This document shows, one piece after another, positions 9,097 to 16,290 of a DNA stretch of 34,406 nucleotides. The stretch spans positions 1 through 34,406 of the forward strand of contig PARB01000085.1 of NCBI GenBank assembly GCA_002709505.1, given 5' to 3'. Within the stretch, counting starts at the first letter, position 1. Every line of letters starts with the position of its first letter. The DNA comes from Paracoccaceae bacterium. Its GTDB lineage: Bacteria > Pseudomonadota > Alphaproteobacteria > Rhizobiales > Stappiaceae. The translations under genes and the position numbers were made by a program. The notes under the pieces were generated by a model. The model searched no databases and was not told the DNA's origin. It saw nothing but the letters and a program-made list of their open reading frames with translations.

Positions 9097-9705
9097 ATGT
9101 TCGACGCCCGTCTGCGCCCGCTGATCGATCCGCCGCTGAACGCCGCCGGCCGCAGGCTTGCCGCGCGCGGCGTCTCGCCGGACGCCGTCACGCTGACAGG
9201 CTTCGGCCTCGGGCTTGGAGCCGCTCTGGCCATCGCGCTCGGCGCGCCGCTCGTCGCCCTCGTGCTGATCGCGCTCAATCGGCTCGCCGACGGTCTCGAC
9301 GGCGCCGTGGCCCGCGCAAGCCGCAAGAGCGACCGGGGCGGCTATCTCGATATCGTGCTGGATTTCTTCTTCTACGGCGCCGTGCCCTTCGCTTTCGCCG
9401 TCCTCGACCCAGATGCAAACGCGCTGTCGGCCGCCGCGCTGCTGCTGTCGTTCTACATGAACGGCGCAAGCTTTCTCGGTTTCTCGGTGATGGCGGAAAA
9501 GCGCGGCATCACCACCGACATCCAGGGCCAGAAATCGCTCTACTATCTGGGCGGGCTGGCCGAGGGCGCGGAGACAATCGCGGTGTTTCTGGCGATGTGC
9601 CTGTGGCCGCAAGCCTTCCCGGTGCTTGCCTGGGGGTTCGCGGCCATCTGTGTCGTCTCCGCACTCGCACGGCTCGTGCTTGTCGCGCGCACGCTCAAGG
9701 ACTGA
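9097..9705 (+). CDS. CDP-alcohol phosphatidyltransferase family protein
   Basis: This 202-residue integral membrane enzyme belongs to the family that transfers a phosphatidyl group from a CDP-activated lipid to an alcohol. The signature D-xx-DG-xx-AR...G-xxx-D-xxx-D is intact: DGLDGAVAR at about 69-77, then GGYLDIVLD. About five or six hydrophobic helices are visible (for example AVTLTGFGLGLGAALAIALG and AAALLLSFYMNGASFLGFSV). The acceptor alcohol cannot be told from sequence, so no gene symbol is given. The ATG at 9097 is preceded by GGAGG at 9088-9092, a rather short spacing. It stands alone on its strand. Its TGA abuts the convergent metZ stop directly, and both stops lie inside the palindrome CTGATCAG. 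Confidence 0.9.
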   Translation: MFDARLRPLIDPPLNAAGRRLAARGVSPDAVTLTGFGLGLGAALAIALGAPLVALVLIALNRLADGLDGAVARASRKSDRGGYLDIVLDFFFYGAVPFAFAVLDPDANALSAAALLLSFYMNGASFLGFSVMAEKRGITTDIQGQKSLYYLGGLAEGAETIAVFLAMCLWPQAFPVLAWGFAAICVVSALARLVLVARTLKD

Positions 9706-10899
9706 TCAGCCCCGCGCGGCCGCCAGCGCCTGGCGCAGATCCTCCGCCAGATCGCCGGCATGCTCCAGGCCGACCGAAAAGCGCATCAACCCGTCGGTAA
9801 TGCCGAGTTCGGCGCGCGCCTCGTCGTTCAGGCTCTGGTGCGTGGTGGTGGCGGGATGAGTGATCAGGCTCTTGGCATCGCCCAGGTTGTTCGACAGGCG
9901 GATGATCTTCAGCGCATTGGCGAAACGGAAGGCCGCCGCCTTGCCGCCCTTGACCTCGAAGGCGATCATCGTCGAGCCGGCCTTCATCTGCCGCCGGGCG
10001 AGATCGGCCTGCGGATGGTCTTCGCGACCCGGATAGATCAGACGGGCGATCGCGGGATCGGCCGCAAGGACATCGGCCAGTGCCGCCGCCGTCTCGGTCT
10101 GGCGCGCCACGCGCAGCGGCAGCGTCTCCAGCCCCTTCAGCAGCACCCAGGCATTGAAGGGGCTCATCGCCGGACCGGTATGCTTGACCAGCGGCATCAC
10201 CTCGTCCTTGATCCACTCCTCGTCGGACAGCACCACGCCGCCGAGGCAGCGCCCCTGCCCGTCGATGTGCTTGGTGGCGGAATAGACCACCACATCGGCG
10301 CCGAGCGTCAGCGGCGACTGCCACAAAGGTGTCGCGAAGACATTGTCGACGATCAGCCGCGCGCCGACCTTGTGCGCCATCTCGGCGACGGCGGCGATGT
10401 CGATCACCTCCAGCGTCGGATTGGTCGGGCTTTCCAGGAAACAGGCGACCGTTTCGGGCCGGATCGCCGCGCGCCAGGCGTCAAGGTCGGTGCCGTCGAC
10501 CAGCGTGGAGGCAACGCCCATGCGCGGCAGCAGGGTTTCAACGATATAGCGGCAGGAGCCGAAGAGCGCCTTTGCGGCGACCACATGATCGCCGGCCTTG
10601 CAGCAGGCCATGAGCGCGAGATTGACCGCCGCCATGCCGCTGGCGGTGCCGCGTGCGGCCTCCGCCCCTTCCAGCTGGGCGATGCGCTCCTCGAACATGG
10701 CGACCGTCGGATTGGCATAACGCGAATAGACGAAACCCGGATCGTCGCCCTTGAAGCGGGCTTCGGCGGCTTCCGCGCTGGCGTAGACGAACCCTTGCGT
10801 CAGGAACATCGCTTCCGAGGTTTCCCCGAAGGGCGAACGCGTCGTTCCGCCGTGCACGAGGGCGGTTTCGGGATGCCAACGGCGGGTATCTGAGCTCAT
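9706..10899 (-). CDS. metZ: O-succinylhomoserine sulfhydrylase
   Basis: This 397-residue PLP enzyme of the Cys/Met metabolism family should make homocysteine from O-succinylhomoserine and sulfide in methionine synthesis. PLP-binding residues are visible: SGMAAVN near 87, Asp185 in LIVDN, and the Schiff-base Lys210 in SATKHIDGQGR. SRYANPT at 59-65 is typical of the family. The ATG at 10899 has GGAG six bases upstream. The open frame extends to 11052, but that part is the SAM-II leader. The SAM-II riboswitch upstream supports a methionine role. Telling metZ from metY (O-acetylhomoserine) or from cystathionine enzymes rests on overall family resemblance and on the riboswitch. Confidence 0.92.
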   Translation of the reverse strand: MSSDTRRWHPETALVHGGTTRSPFGETSEAMFLTQGFVYASAEAAEARFKGDDPGFVYSRYANPTVAMFEERIAQLEGAEAARGTASGMAAVNLALMACCKAGDHVVAAKALFGSCRYIVETLLPRMGVASTLVDGTDLDAWRAAIRPETVACFLESPTNPTLEVIDIAAVAEMAHKVGARLIVDNVFATPLWQSPLTLGADVVVYSATKHIDGQGRCLGGVVLSDEEWIKDEVMPLVKHTGPAMSPFNAWVLLKGLETLPLRVARQTETAAALADVLAADPAIARLIYPGREDHPQADLARRQMKAGSTMIAFEVKGGKAAAFRFANALKIIRLSNNLGDAKSLITHPATTTHQSLNDEARAELGITDGLMRFSVGLEHAGDLAEDLRQALAAARG

Positions 10900-10915
10900 G
10901 CCTGTCTCCAAATGC

Positions 10916-10940
10916 AAAAACCCCGGCCACGGGCCGGGGT
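10916..10940 (-). terminator. Riboswitch-controlled intrinsic terminator before metZ
   Basis: On the minus strand, an 8-bp perfect stem (CCCCGGCC and GGCCGGGG) with a 3-base loop is followed by TTTTT, a textbook Rho-independent terminator. It lies between the SAM-II aptamer and the metZ ribosome binding site, so it is the likely off state when SAM is abundant. Confidence 0.85.
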
Positions 10941-10954
10941 CTTGCAACCCGGCC
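10932..10954 (-). promoter_or_regulatory. Predicted antiterminator hairpin of the metZ leader
   Basis: On the minus strand GGCCGGG (10948-10954) can pair with CCCGGCC inside 10932-10939. That second arm is also the 5' arm of the terminator, so the two hairpins exclude each other. The antiterminator begins directly after the aptamer's GCTAAAAA, which suits a switch whose outcome depends on ligand binding. Confidence 0.6.
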
Positions 10955-11010
10955 TTTTTAGCAACTTCTTTAACGTGGCTGCAAGCCGGCCGGCTCAAAT
11001 CACCACGGAA
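10952..11010 (-). promoter_or_regulatory. SAM-II riboswitch (metA motif) aptamer
   Basis: Read on the minus strand, the leader contains the conserved SAM-II elements in order: CGTGGTGATTTG, a variable CCGGCCGGC stretch, CTTGCAGCCACG, TTAAAGAAG and GCTAAAAA. CGTGG pairs with CCACG to close P1, and the 3' portion supplies the pseudoknot strand. SAM-II is known from alphaproteobacteria, ahead of methionine and SAM biosynthesis genes, and binds S-adenosylmethionine. Here it is followed by an antiterminator/terminator pair and metZ. Exact ends are approximate. Confidence 0.93.
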
Positions 11011-11017
11011 CGCGCTG

Positions 11018-11046
11018 GTCTTACGCCAAGCCTCAATCCGCGTCAA
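11018..11046 (-). promoter_or_regulatory. Predicted metZ promoter
   Basis: On the minus strand, TTGACG (11041-11046) and TAAGAC (11018-11023) are separated by 17 bases. The -35 box matches 5 of 6 bases; the -10 is weak. The predicted start near 11011 falls just before the SAM-II aptamer, which supports the assignment. Confidence 0.55.
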
Positions 11047-11060
11047 CGCCACGTTGACGC
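11040..11060. repeat. Perfect inverted repeat overlapping the metZ -35 box
   Basis: GCGTCAAC (11040-11047) and GTTGACGC (11053-11060) are exact reverse complements with a 5-base spacer. One arm contains the predicted metZ -35 box. It lies between the divergent metZ and dcd genes and could be a transcription factor site acting on either. Confidence 0.45.
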
Positions 11061-11165
11061 AGCGGCGTTGCGAAGTCCGGACGCAGCTGCTTGCCAGTTC
11101 CCCATGGCAAAACGGGCGGGCTTGCGCTAAGCACGGCGAAACCCGAAGGCTTTTTGGAACACTTC

Positions 11166-12263
11166 ATGACCGCACTCGGCCACGGCATCCTTCCCGCACA
11201 AGCGATCCGCGCGATGTTCACGCGCGGCGAAATCGCGGCACCGCGACACCCCGACGCCGACCAGATCCAGCCCGCGAGCCTCGATCTGCGGCTCGGCCCC
11301 CTCGCCTATCGCGTGCGGGCAAGCTTCCTGCCGGGCGCCGGCGCCAAGGTGATGGACAAGCTCGACAAGCTCAAGCTGCACGCCTTCGACCTGACGCGCG
11401 GCGCGGTGCTGGAAACCGGCTGCGTCTATATCGTCCCGCTGATGGAGGGACTGGCGCTCACCGCCGACGTTTCCGCCACCACCAACCCGAAGAGCTCGAC
11501 CGGCCGGCTCGACGTCTTCACCCGCGTCATCACCGACGAGGGGCGCGCTTTCGACACAGTGCCGGCCGGCTATCGCGGCCCGCTCTATGCCGAGATCAGC
11601 CCGCGCACCTTTCCCGTTCTCGTGCGCGAAGGCTCGCGGCTTTCCCAGATCCGTTTCCGCATCGGCGATCCCTTCGTCCAGGACGCCGACCTCACGGCCG
11701 TGCATCGCGAGCATGCGCTGGTCGCCGGCGGCGACACCACGATCGGCGGCGGCGTGCATCTGACCATCGACCTTGAGGGCAAGGGTCCGGGCAGCCTGAT
11801 CGGCTATCGCGGCAAGCGCCACACCGGCGTCATCGACATGGATGCCAAGGCCGCGCAGGAGCCGCTCGATTTCTGGGAACCGATCGTCCACCGCGGCGAC
11901 AGCACGCTGATCCTCGATCCGAACGAGTTCTACATTCTCGTCTCGCGCGAGGCGGTGCATGTGCCGCCGATGTTCGCCGCCGAGATGGTGCCCTTCGACC
12001 CGCTCGTCGGCGAGTTCCGGGTGCATTACGCCGGCTTCTTCGACCCCGGCTTCGGCCATTCGACGCTTGGCGGCGGCTCGCGCGCCGTGCTGGAGGTGCG
12101 CTCGCACGAGGTGCCCTTCATCGTCGAGCACGGCCAGACCGTCGGCCGTCTGGTCTATGAGCACATGCTGGAGCGCCCCGAAACGCTTTACGGCGAAGGC
12201 ATCGGCTCCAACTACCAGGGGCAGGCGCTGAAGCTGTCGAAACACTTCAAGGCGCGTGCCTGA
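11166..12263 (+). CDS. dcd: 2'-deoxycytidine 5'-triphosphate deaminase, two-domain type
   Basis: This 365-residue protein deaminates dCTP to dUTP, feeding dTMP synthesis. It is about twice the length of the E. coli enzyme (about 190), as in the alphaproteobacterial two-domain family. The N-terminal half holds the SSTGR motif in TNPKSSTGRLDVFTRV and a Glu in GPLYAEISPR. The C-terminal half holds AGFFDPGF, AVLEV and GQTVGRLVYE, which resemble the dUTPase/Dcd trimer core, but lacks the SS-GR motif. The ATG at 11166 is chosen because the family-like sequence starts there; the open frame reaches 11091. A ribosome binding site is poor. It is divergent from metZ and is followed after 15 bases by the DUF2161 gene, then by the YigZ gene. 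Confidence 0.92.
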   Translation: MTALGHGILPAQAIRAMFTRGEIAAPRHPDADQIQPASLDLRLGPLAYRVRASFLPGAGAKVMDKLDKLKLHAFDLTRGAVLETGCVYIVPLMEGLALTADVSATTNPKSSTGRLDVFTRVITDEGRAFDTVPAGYRGPLYAEISPRTFPVLVREGSRLSQIRFRIGDPFVQDADLTAVHREHALVAGGDTTIGGGVHLTIDLEGKGPGSLIGYRGKRHTGVIDMDAKAAQEPLDFWEPIVHRGDSTLILDPNEFYILVSREAVHVPPMFAAEMVPFDPLVGEFRVHYAGFFDPGFGHSTLGGGSRAVLEVRSHEVPFIVEHGQTVGRLVYEHMLERPETLYGEGIGSNYQGQALKLSKHFKARA

Positions 12264-12278
12264 GGCACAGCCTTCGCG

Positions 12279-12953
12279 ATGGCCAGCATTCTGGAAACAG
12301 AGCTCTATCCTCCGATCAAGGCCTTCCTCACGGCGCAGGGCTACGAGGTCAAGGCCGAGATCGGCGCCGCCGATGTCGTCGCCTGCAGGGGCGACGAGGA
12401 CCCCGTCATCGTCGAGTTGAAGACAGGGTTCACGCTGGGTCTTTTCCATCAGGCGATCGCGCGGCAATCGATCACCGATGCGGTCTATGTCGCGGTCCCC
12501 CGGACGACGGGCCGCCGGTTCCAGTCGGCCCTGAAGAGCAATCTGAAACTCGCCCGCCGCCTCGGCCTCGGCCTGATCACGGTTCGGCTGGCGGACGCCC
12601 TGGTCGAGGTGCATCTGGATCCGGGCCCGTTCAGTCCGCGCCAGTCGAAACCCCGCAAGGAGCGGCTGCTTCGGGAGTTCGCCCGTCGGGTCGGCGATCC
12701 GAACACAGGCGGCTCGACACGGGTCACGCTTGTGACAGCCTATCGGCAGGACGCGCTGCGCTGCGCCACGCATCTTGCCGCCAACGGTCCGAGCCGCGGG
12801 GCGGCGGTGGCGAAGGCGACCGGCGTTGCCAATGCAACGCGTCTTATGGCCGACGATCACTATGGCTGGTTCGAACGGGTCGAGCGCGGGATCTATGCGC
12901 TGACCCCGAAAGGGGCCGCAGCCCTCCCCGCTTCGGCGGAACCGGAGAGCTAG
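12279..12953 (+). CDS. DUF2161 family protein, PD-(D/E)XK nuclease-like fold plus winged-helix-like tail
   Basis: This 224-residue protein is recognised as DUF2161. The N-terminal ~110 residues show a PD-(D/E)XK nuclease signature: GAADVVAC with Asp32, then VIVELKTGF with Glu46 and Lys48, followed by a helix with conserved Gln residues (FHQAIARQSI). The middle is basic (SPRQSKPRKERLLREFARR). The C-terminal ~70 residues (AAVAKATGVANATRLMADDHYGWFERVERGIYALTPKG) look like a small winged-helix DNA-binding module. This would suit a nucleic-acid-acting enzyme; no substrate is known to me. It lies 15 bases after dcd and 4 bases before the YigZ gene, so the three likely form an operon. The ribosome binding site is weak, implying coupling to dcd. 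Confidence 0.8.
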   Translation: MASILETELYPPIKAFLTAQGYEVKAEIGAADVVACRGDEDPVIVELKTGFTLGLFHQAIARQSITDAVYVAVPRTTGRRFQSALKSNLKLARRLGLGLITVRLADALVEVHLDPGPFSPRQSKPRKERLLREFARRVGDPNTGGSTRVTLVTAYRQDALRCATHLAANGPSRGAAVAKATGVANATRLMADDHYGWFERVERGIYALTPKGAAALPASAEPES

Positions 12954-12957
12954 CGCG

Positions 12958-13512
12958 ATGCCCCTCATGACAATCGCCCGCGAATATGAGGGGTTTCTGG
13001 AAGACCGGAAATCGCGGTTTCTCGCGCATCTGGTTCCCCTCGCGCTCTTCGACGAACGGCTCGAGGCCTTGCGCAAGGACCACCGCAAGGCCAACCACAT
13101 CGTCACCGCGCATCGCCACCTTCTCGACGACGACCGCATCGAGGAAAGCGGCAAGGACGACGGCGAGCCGGCCGGCACCTCCGGCATGCCGGTGCTGCGC
13201 GTGCTGCAGGGGGCGGAGCTGGTCGATTGCGCCGTGCTGATCGTGCGCTATTTCGGCGGCATCAAGCTCGGCGGCGGTGGACTGGCGCGCGCCTATTCCG
13301 GCGCGGCGCAGGCGGCCATCGCCAATGCCGAGCTGATCCCCTTCCAGCGGTTCGCGGTGAAGGAGGTCAGCGCCGACTTCGCCGCAAGCTCGGAGCTGGA
13401 ACGCCGGGTCGAGCAGCTTGGTCTCAGCGTCATCGCCCGCGATTTCACCGCAGAGGGCGTGACGCTGACGCTGGAAGGCCCGGAAGAGGATCTGGCCCGG
13501 CTGGACGCGTGA
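12958..13512 (+). CDS. YigZ/IMPACT (UPF0029) family protein
   Basis: This 184-residue protein belongs to the IMPACT/YigZ family. The conserved N-terminal domain shows KSRFLAHLVPL, the HIVTAHR segment, the hallmark DDGEPAGTSGMPVL, and VRYFGGIKLGGGGLARAYSGAA. The last ~60 residues match the smaller C-terminal domain with an EF-G domain V-like fold. In eukaryotes IMPACT regulates GCN2; the role of the bacterial members is not established. The first ATG at 12958 has GGAG ten bases upstream and is preferred to the ATG at 12967. Spacing of four bases from the previous stop indicates cotranscription with the DUF2161 gene. Confidence 0.9.
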   Translation: MPLMTIAREYEGFLEDRKSRFLAHLVPLALFDERLEALRKDHRKANHIVTAHRHLLDDDRIEESGKDDGEPAGTSGMPVLRVLQGAELVDCAVLIVRYFGGIKLGGGGLARAYSGAAQAAIANAELIPFQRFAVKEVSADFAASSELERRVEQLGLSVIARDFTAEGVTLTLEGPEEDLARLDA

Positions 13513-13539
13513 TCGGCCCTTTGCCGGAAACGCGCGCCC

Positions 13540-14352
13540 TCAGCCGCCCTTGCCGGCGCCGGGCCTTGCGATCTCGGAGCGCAGCTCGCGCACCTCGGCC
13601 CTCAAGGCCTTGACCTCCTTCAGCAGCACGCCGGTCTCGTCATGGATCGCCTGACGGTCCGCTTCGGCCAGCTGGTCGTGCTCCTGCTGCATCGCCGAGA
13701 CGATGACACCGATGAAGAGGTTCAGCACCGTGAAGGCCGTGCACAGGATGAAGGGCACGAACAACAGCCAGGACAGCGGATAAACCTCCATCACCGGCCG
13801 CACGATGCCCATCGACCAGCTTTCCAGCGTCATCACCTGGAAGAGCGTATAGAGCGACTTGCCGATGGTGCCGAACCACTCCGGGAAGAACGCGCCATAG
13901 AGCTTGGTCGTCATCACTGCGAAGACATAGAAGACGAGCGACAGGAGCAGCACGATGGAGCCCATGCCGGGAAGCGCCGCAACCAGACCGCCGACCACCC
14001 GGCGCAGCGACGGCACCACGGAAATCAGCCTGAGCACGCGCAGGATCCTGAGCGCCCGCAGCACCGAAAGCGCCCCGGTCGTCGGCATCAGGGCAACCGC
14101 CACGACGAAGAAATCGAACAGGCTCCAGGGGTCGCGGAAGAACCACAGCCGGTGGGCATAGATGCGCAGGGCAATCTCGACGACGAAGACAGCGAGCACG
14201 GCCCGGTCGAGCGCCACGAGAAAGCCGCCCGCCACCTGCATCGCGGTTTCGCTCGTCTCCAGCCCGAGCGTGATCGCATTGATCACGATCAGCCCGATGA
14301 TCGCCGCTTCCCAGCGTTTCGACTGAACGAGGCGTTTCGCCCGCTCCCGCAT
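13540..14352 (-). CDS. Bacterial voltage-gated sodium channel (NaChBac/NavAb type)
   Basis: This 270-residue protein has six membrane segments, and four copies should make one channel. S1-S4 form the voltage sensor; S4 carries four regularly spaced arginines at 99, 102, 105 and 108 (VLRALRILRVLRLI). The pore loop contains TLESWSM at 175-181, identical to the selectivity filter of NavAb, whose Glu defines sodium selectivity. S6 is at about 200-222, followed by a coiled-coil tail (about 222-262) rich in Glu and Arg, as in BacNav tetramerisation domains. The ATG at 14352 has GGAG eight bases upstream; the long open frame beyond it is not family-like. In this family such channels affect motility, pH or chemotaxis in the few cases studied. 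It stands alone, convergent with the YigZ gene. Confidence 0.94.
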   Translation of the reverse strand: MRERAKRLVQSKRWEAAIIGLIVINAITLGLETSETAMQVAGGFLVALDRAVLAVFVVEIALRIYAHRLWFFRDPWSLFDFFVVAVALMPTTGALSVLRALRILRVLRLISVVPSLRRVVGGLVAALPGMGSIVLLLSLVFYVFAVMTTKLYGAFFPEWFGTIGKSLYTLFQVMTLESWSMGIVRPVMEVYPLSWLLFVPFILCTAFTVLNLFIGVIVSAMQQEHDQLAEADRQAIHDETGVLLKEVKALRAEVRELRSEIARPGAGKGG

Positions 14353-14512
14353 ATTCTCACTCCTCGACGTGGTCCGGGTCGCGCGAGCGCGCGACGCCGC
14401 CAAACGTGGCGATGGGATACGGGAAATCAAGCACAAACTTGCAAGAGCTACCGCATTGCGCGGTGCGTGCCGGGAAAGCGGTGCGAAGCGCTGCCGCGCG
14501 CCGTCTCGCCTC

Positions 14513-14544
14513 TTGACAGGCCGCCACCGCGCCGCCGATATAGC
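14513..14544 (+). promoter_or_regulatory. Predicted tRNA-Gly promoter
   Basis: A consensus TTGACA lies at 14513-14518 and TATAGC at 14539-14544, with a GATATA overlapping it; spacing is 18 to 20 bases depending on the choice. The tRNA begins ten bases further on. Confidence 0.65.
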
Positions 14545-14553
14545 GAAGGACAA

Positions 14554-14627
14554 GCGGGTGTAGCTCAATGGTAGAGCAGAAGCTTCCCAAGCTTAAGACG
14601 AGGGTTCGATTCCCTTCACCCGCTCCA
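14554..14627 (+). tRNA. tRNA-Gly(CCC)
   Basis: The 74-base cloverleaf includes an encoded CCA. GCGGGTG pairs with CACCCGC as the 7-bp acceptor stem, with discriminator T and then CCA. The D-arm is GCTC-AATGGTA-GAGC, the anticodon loop is TTCCCAA with anticodon CCC, and the T-arm is GAGGG-TTCGATT-CCCTT. It reads GGG glycine codons. The first pair of the anticodon stem is a G-A mismatch. It lies alone between the sodium channel gene and the serine hydrolase gene. Confidence 0.97.
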
Positions 14628-14704
14628 CTTTCCCCTTAAAATCGATTTGAGCCAAGCGGCTGGCGCACGGGTGCCCGCGCGCCCTCCACCGTGCCCTGCC
14701 CGCG

Positions 14705-16288
14705 CTAGTCTACCGCGCGGGTGAAGGTGCCGAGGCCGGTGTCGTTCAGGAATTCGACCTGCATCGAGGCGGGCTCGCCGGAGAGATCGAAGGTCACGGT
14801 CGAGCGCGAGCCGTAGGGCCGTTCCTCGTTGAACACCGGAAAGACGAAACTGTTGCCCGACCAGTGGGTCAGGTCGAAGGTCTGGCCGGAGGGGCCGAGC
14901 GTGAGCACCAGGGCGTCTTCCACCAGATCGACCTGCGCCTCGCCGAAATAGGCGCTTACATATCGGCCGACGAGGTCCTCAAGCGGGGCGGAGGGCTCCG
15001 GGTTGGCCGGTGGCGTCTTGCCGACGGTGCTTCCGGCCGGCGCGTTCAGCGCCTGCGCCTCGAACAGACCGCGATAACCGCCGGCCCAGTCGCGGGTGAC
15101 CTCGCCGTTGATCGCGAGATCCATGAACTCGGCGCTGACCGCTTCCACCGCGCCGACGCCGGATCCGTTGGAGAGAACGACAATGCCGAGGTCATGCGCC
15201 GGCGACATCATGTAGTTGGTGCCGGTGCCGAGCACGAACATGCCCGAATGGCTGAGCATCACGCTGCCGTCGCCGGAGACGCCGACACCGGTCCCGAAGC
15301 CGTAAAAGGACGGCAGGCGGTCGGCGGTGTCCGAGCGGCCGGATACAACCTGCGGCGACAGGGCGGGCAGAAGCGCGGTGTCCTTGATGACGGTCTTTCC
15401 CTCGTGGCGGCCGTTTGCCAGCACCATGGCCATCCAGCGCGCCATGTCGCGCGCGGTGCTGCTGACCCCGCCCGCCGGCGACTGGGCGTCGGGCCGGCGC
15501 CGCTGCAGATCGCGAAAGGCGCCATCGACATAGGCATGGCCCAACGCCCGGTTGTCGCGCGCCAGATAATCCTCAAACCGCGAGCTGGTCCGGGTCATGC
15601 CGAGCGGCGCGTAAAGCGCCTGTTCCGACAGGCTCTCCCAGTCGGTGCCGGCTGCGACCGCCACGGCTTCGGCTGCCGTCGTCAGTCCGAAGTTGGTATA
15701 GGCATAGCTGTCGCGATAGGCGTTCAGCGGCAGTTGCGCCAGCCGCTCCAGGATCTCGCGCCGGGAAAAGCCGATGGTTTCCAGATCGTCGCCCGCATGG
15801 TCGGGAAGCCCCGAGCGGTGGGCGAACAGATCGCCGATGGTCACATGGCTGCCGACCCAGGGATCCGACAGCGTGAACCAGGGAAGATGCCGGACGACCG
15901 GCGTGTCCCATGTCACAACGCCCTCGCCCACCTGCTGCGCCACGACGCTTGCCGCCACAGACTTCGACAGCGAGGCGATCTGGAACACCGTGTCGGCGTC
16001 GACCTTGCCCGGCTTGCCAAGCTCGCGCAGGCCATAGCCCTTGGCAAACACGGTCTTGCCCTGGTGCACGACCGCGACGGCCAGGCCGGGAAGCCCGAAC
16101 TCGGCCAGCGTGCGGCGCGCCAGCGCGTCGAGCCCGCCGATCGCCGCCTGAATGCGCGCCTCACCGGCTTTCGGCCCGGCCTGCGCGTCGACGGACTGGG
16201 CATGAACGGCAGGCGTCACCGCCATCGCCAGCACGACGGCGACCAAACGCCCGACAGACGTCCGGCGGCGAAACAGGGAAATTGGCAT
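14705..16288 (-). CDS. Secreted serine hydrolase, class C beta-lactamase family, with DUF3471-like tail
   Basis: This protein of 527 residues starts with a signal peptide (basic FRRRTSVGR, hydrophobic core, VHAQ), so it should be periplasmic. The beta-lactamase/penicillin-binding fold has the SxxK motif SLSK with nucleophile Ser106 and Lys109, and the YxN motif YTN at 197-199. A HSG triad occurs later (near HSGMFVLG). After ~residue 425 a DUF3471-type domain follows (LVGRYVSAYFGEAQVDLVEDALVLTLG). Relatives include esterases and peptidases; true beta-lactamase activity is not implied. The ATG at 16288 has GGAG eight bases upstream, better than the TTG at 16294. It begins two bases after the stop of the YhaN-like ATPase, so translation is probably coupled to that gene. 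Confidence 0.88.
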   Translation of the reverse strand: MPISLFRRRTSVGRLVAVVLAMAVTPAVHAQSVDAQAGPKAGEARIQAAIGGLDALARRTLAEFGLPGLAVAVVHQGKTVFAKGYGLRELGKPGKVDADTVFQIASLSKSVAASVVAQQVGEGVVTWDTPVVRHLPWFTLSDPWVGSHVTIGDLFAHRSGLPDHAGDDLETIGFSRREILERLAQLPLNAYRDSYAYTNFGLTTAAEAVAVAAGTDWESLSEQALYAPLGMTRTSSRFEDYLARDNRALGHAYVDGAFRDLQRRRPDAQSPAGGVSSTARDMARWMAMVLANGRHEGKTVIKDTALLPALSPQVVSGRSDTADRLPSFYGFGTGVGVSGDGSVMLSHSGMFVLGTGTNYMMSPAHDLGIVVLSNGSGVGAVEAVSAEFMDLAINGEVTRDWAGGYRGLFEAQALNAPAGSTVGKTPPANPEPSAPLEDLVGRYVSAYFGEAQVDLVEDALVLTLGPSGQTFDLTHWSGNSFVFPVFNEERPYGSRSTVTFDLSGEPASMQVEFLNDTGLGTFTRAVD

Positions 16289-16290
16289 AC

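Noticed and set aside
11127..13187. A 686-codon open frame on the minus strand opposite dcd, DUF2161 and YigZ genes
   Set aside because: It spans three well-recognised genes in the opposite direction and has no family features.
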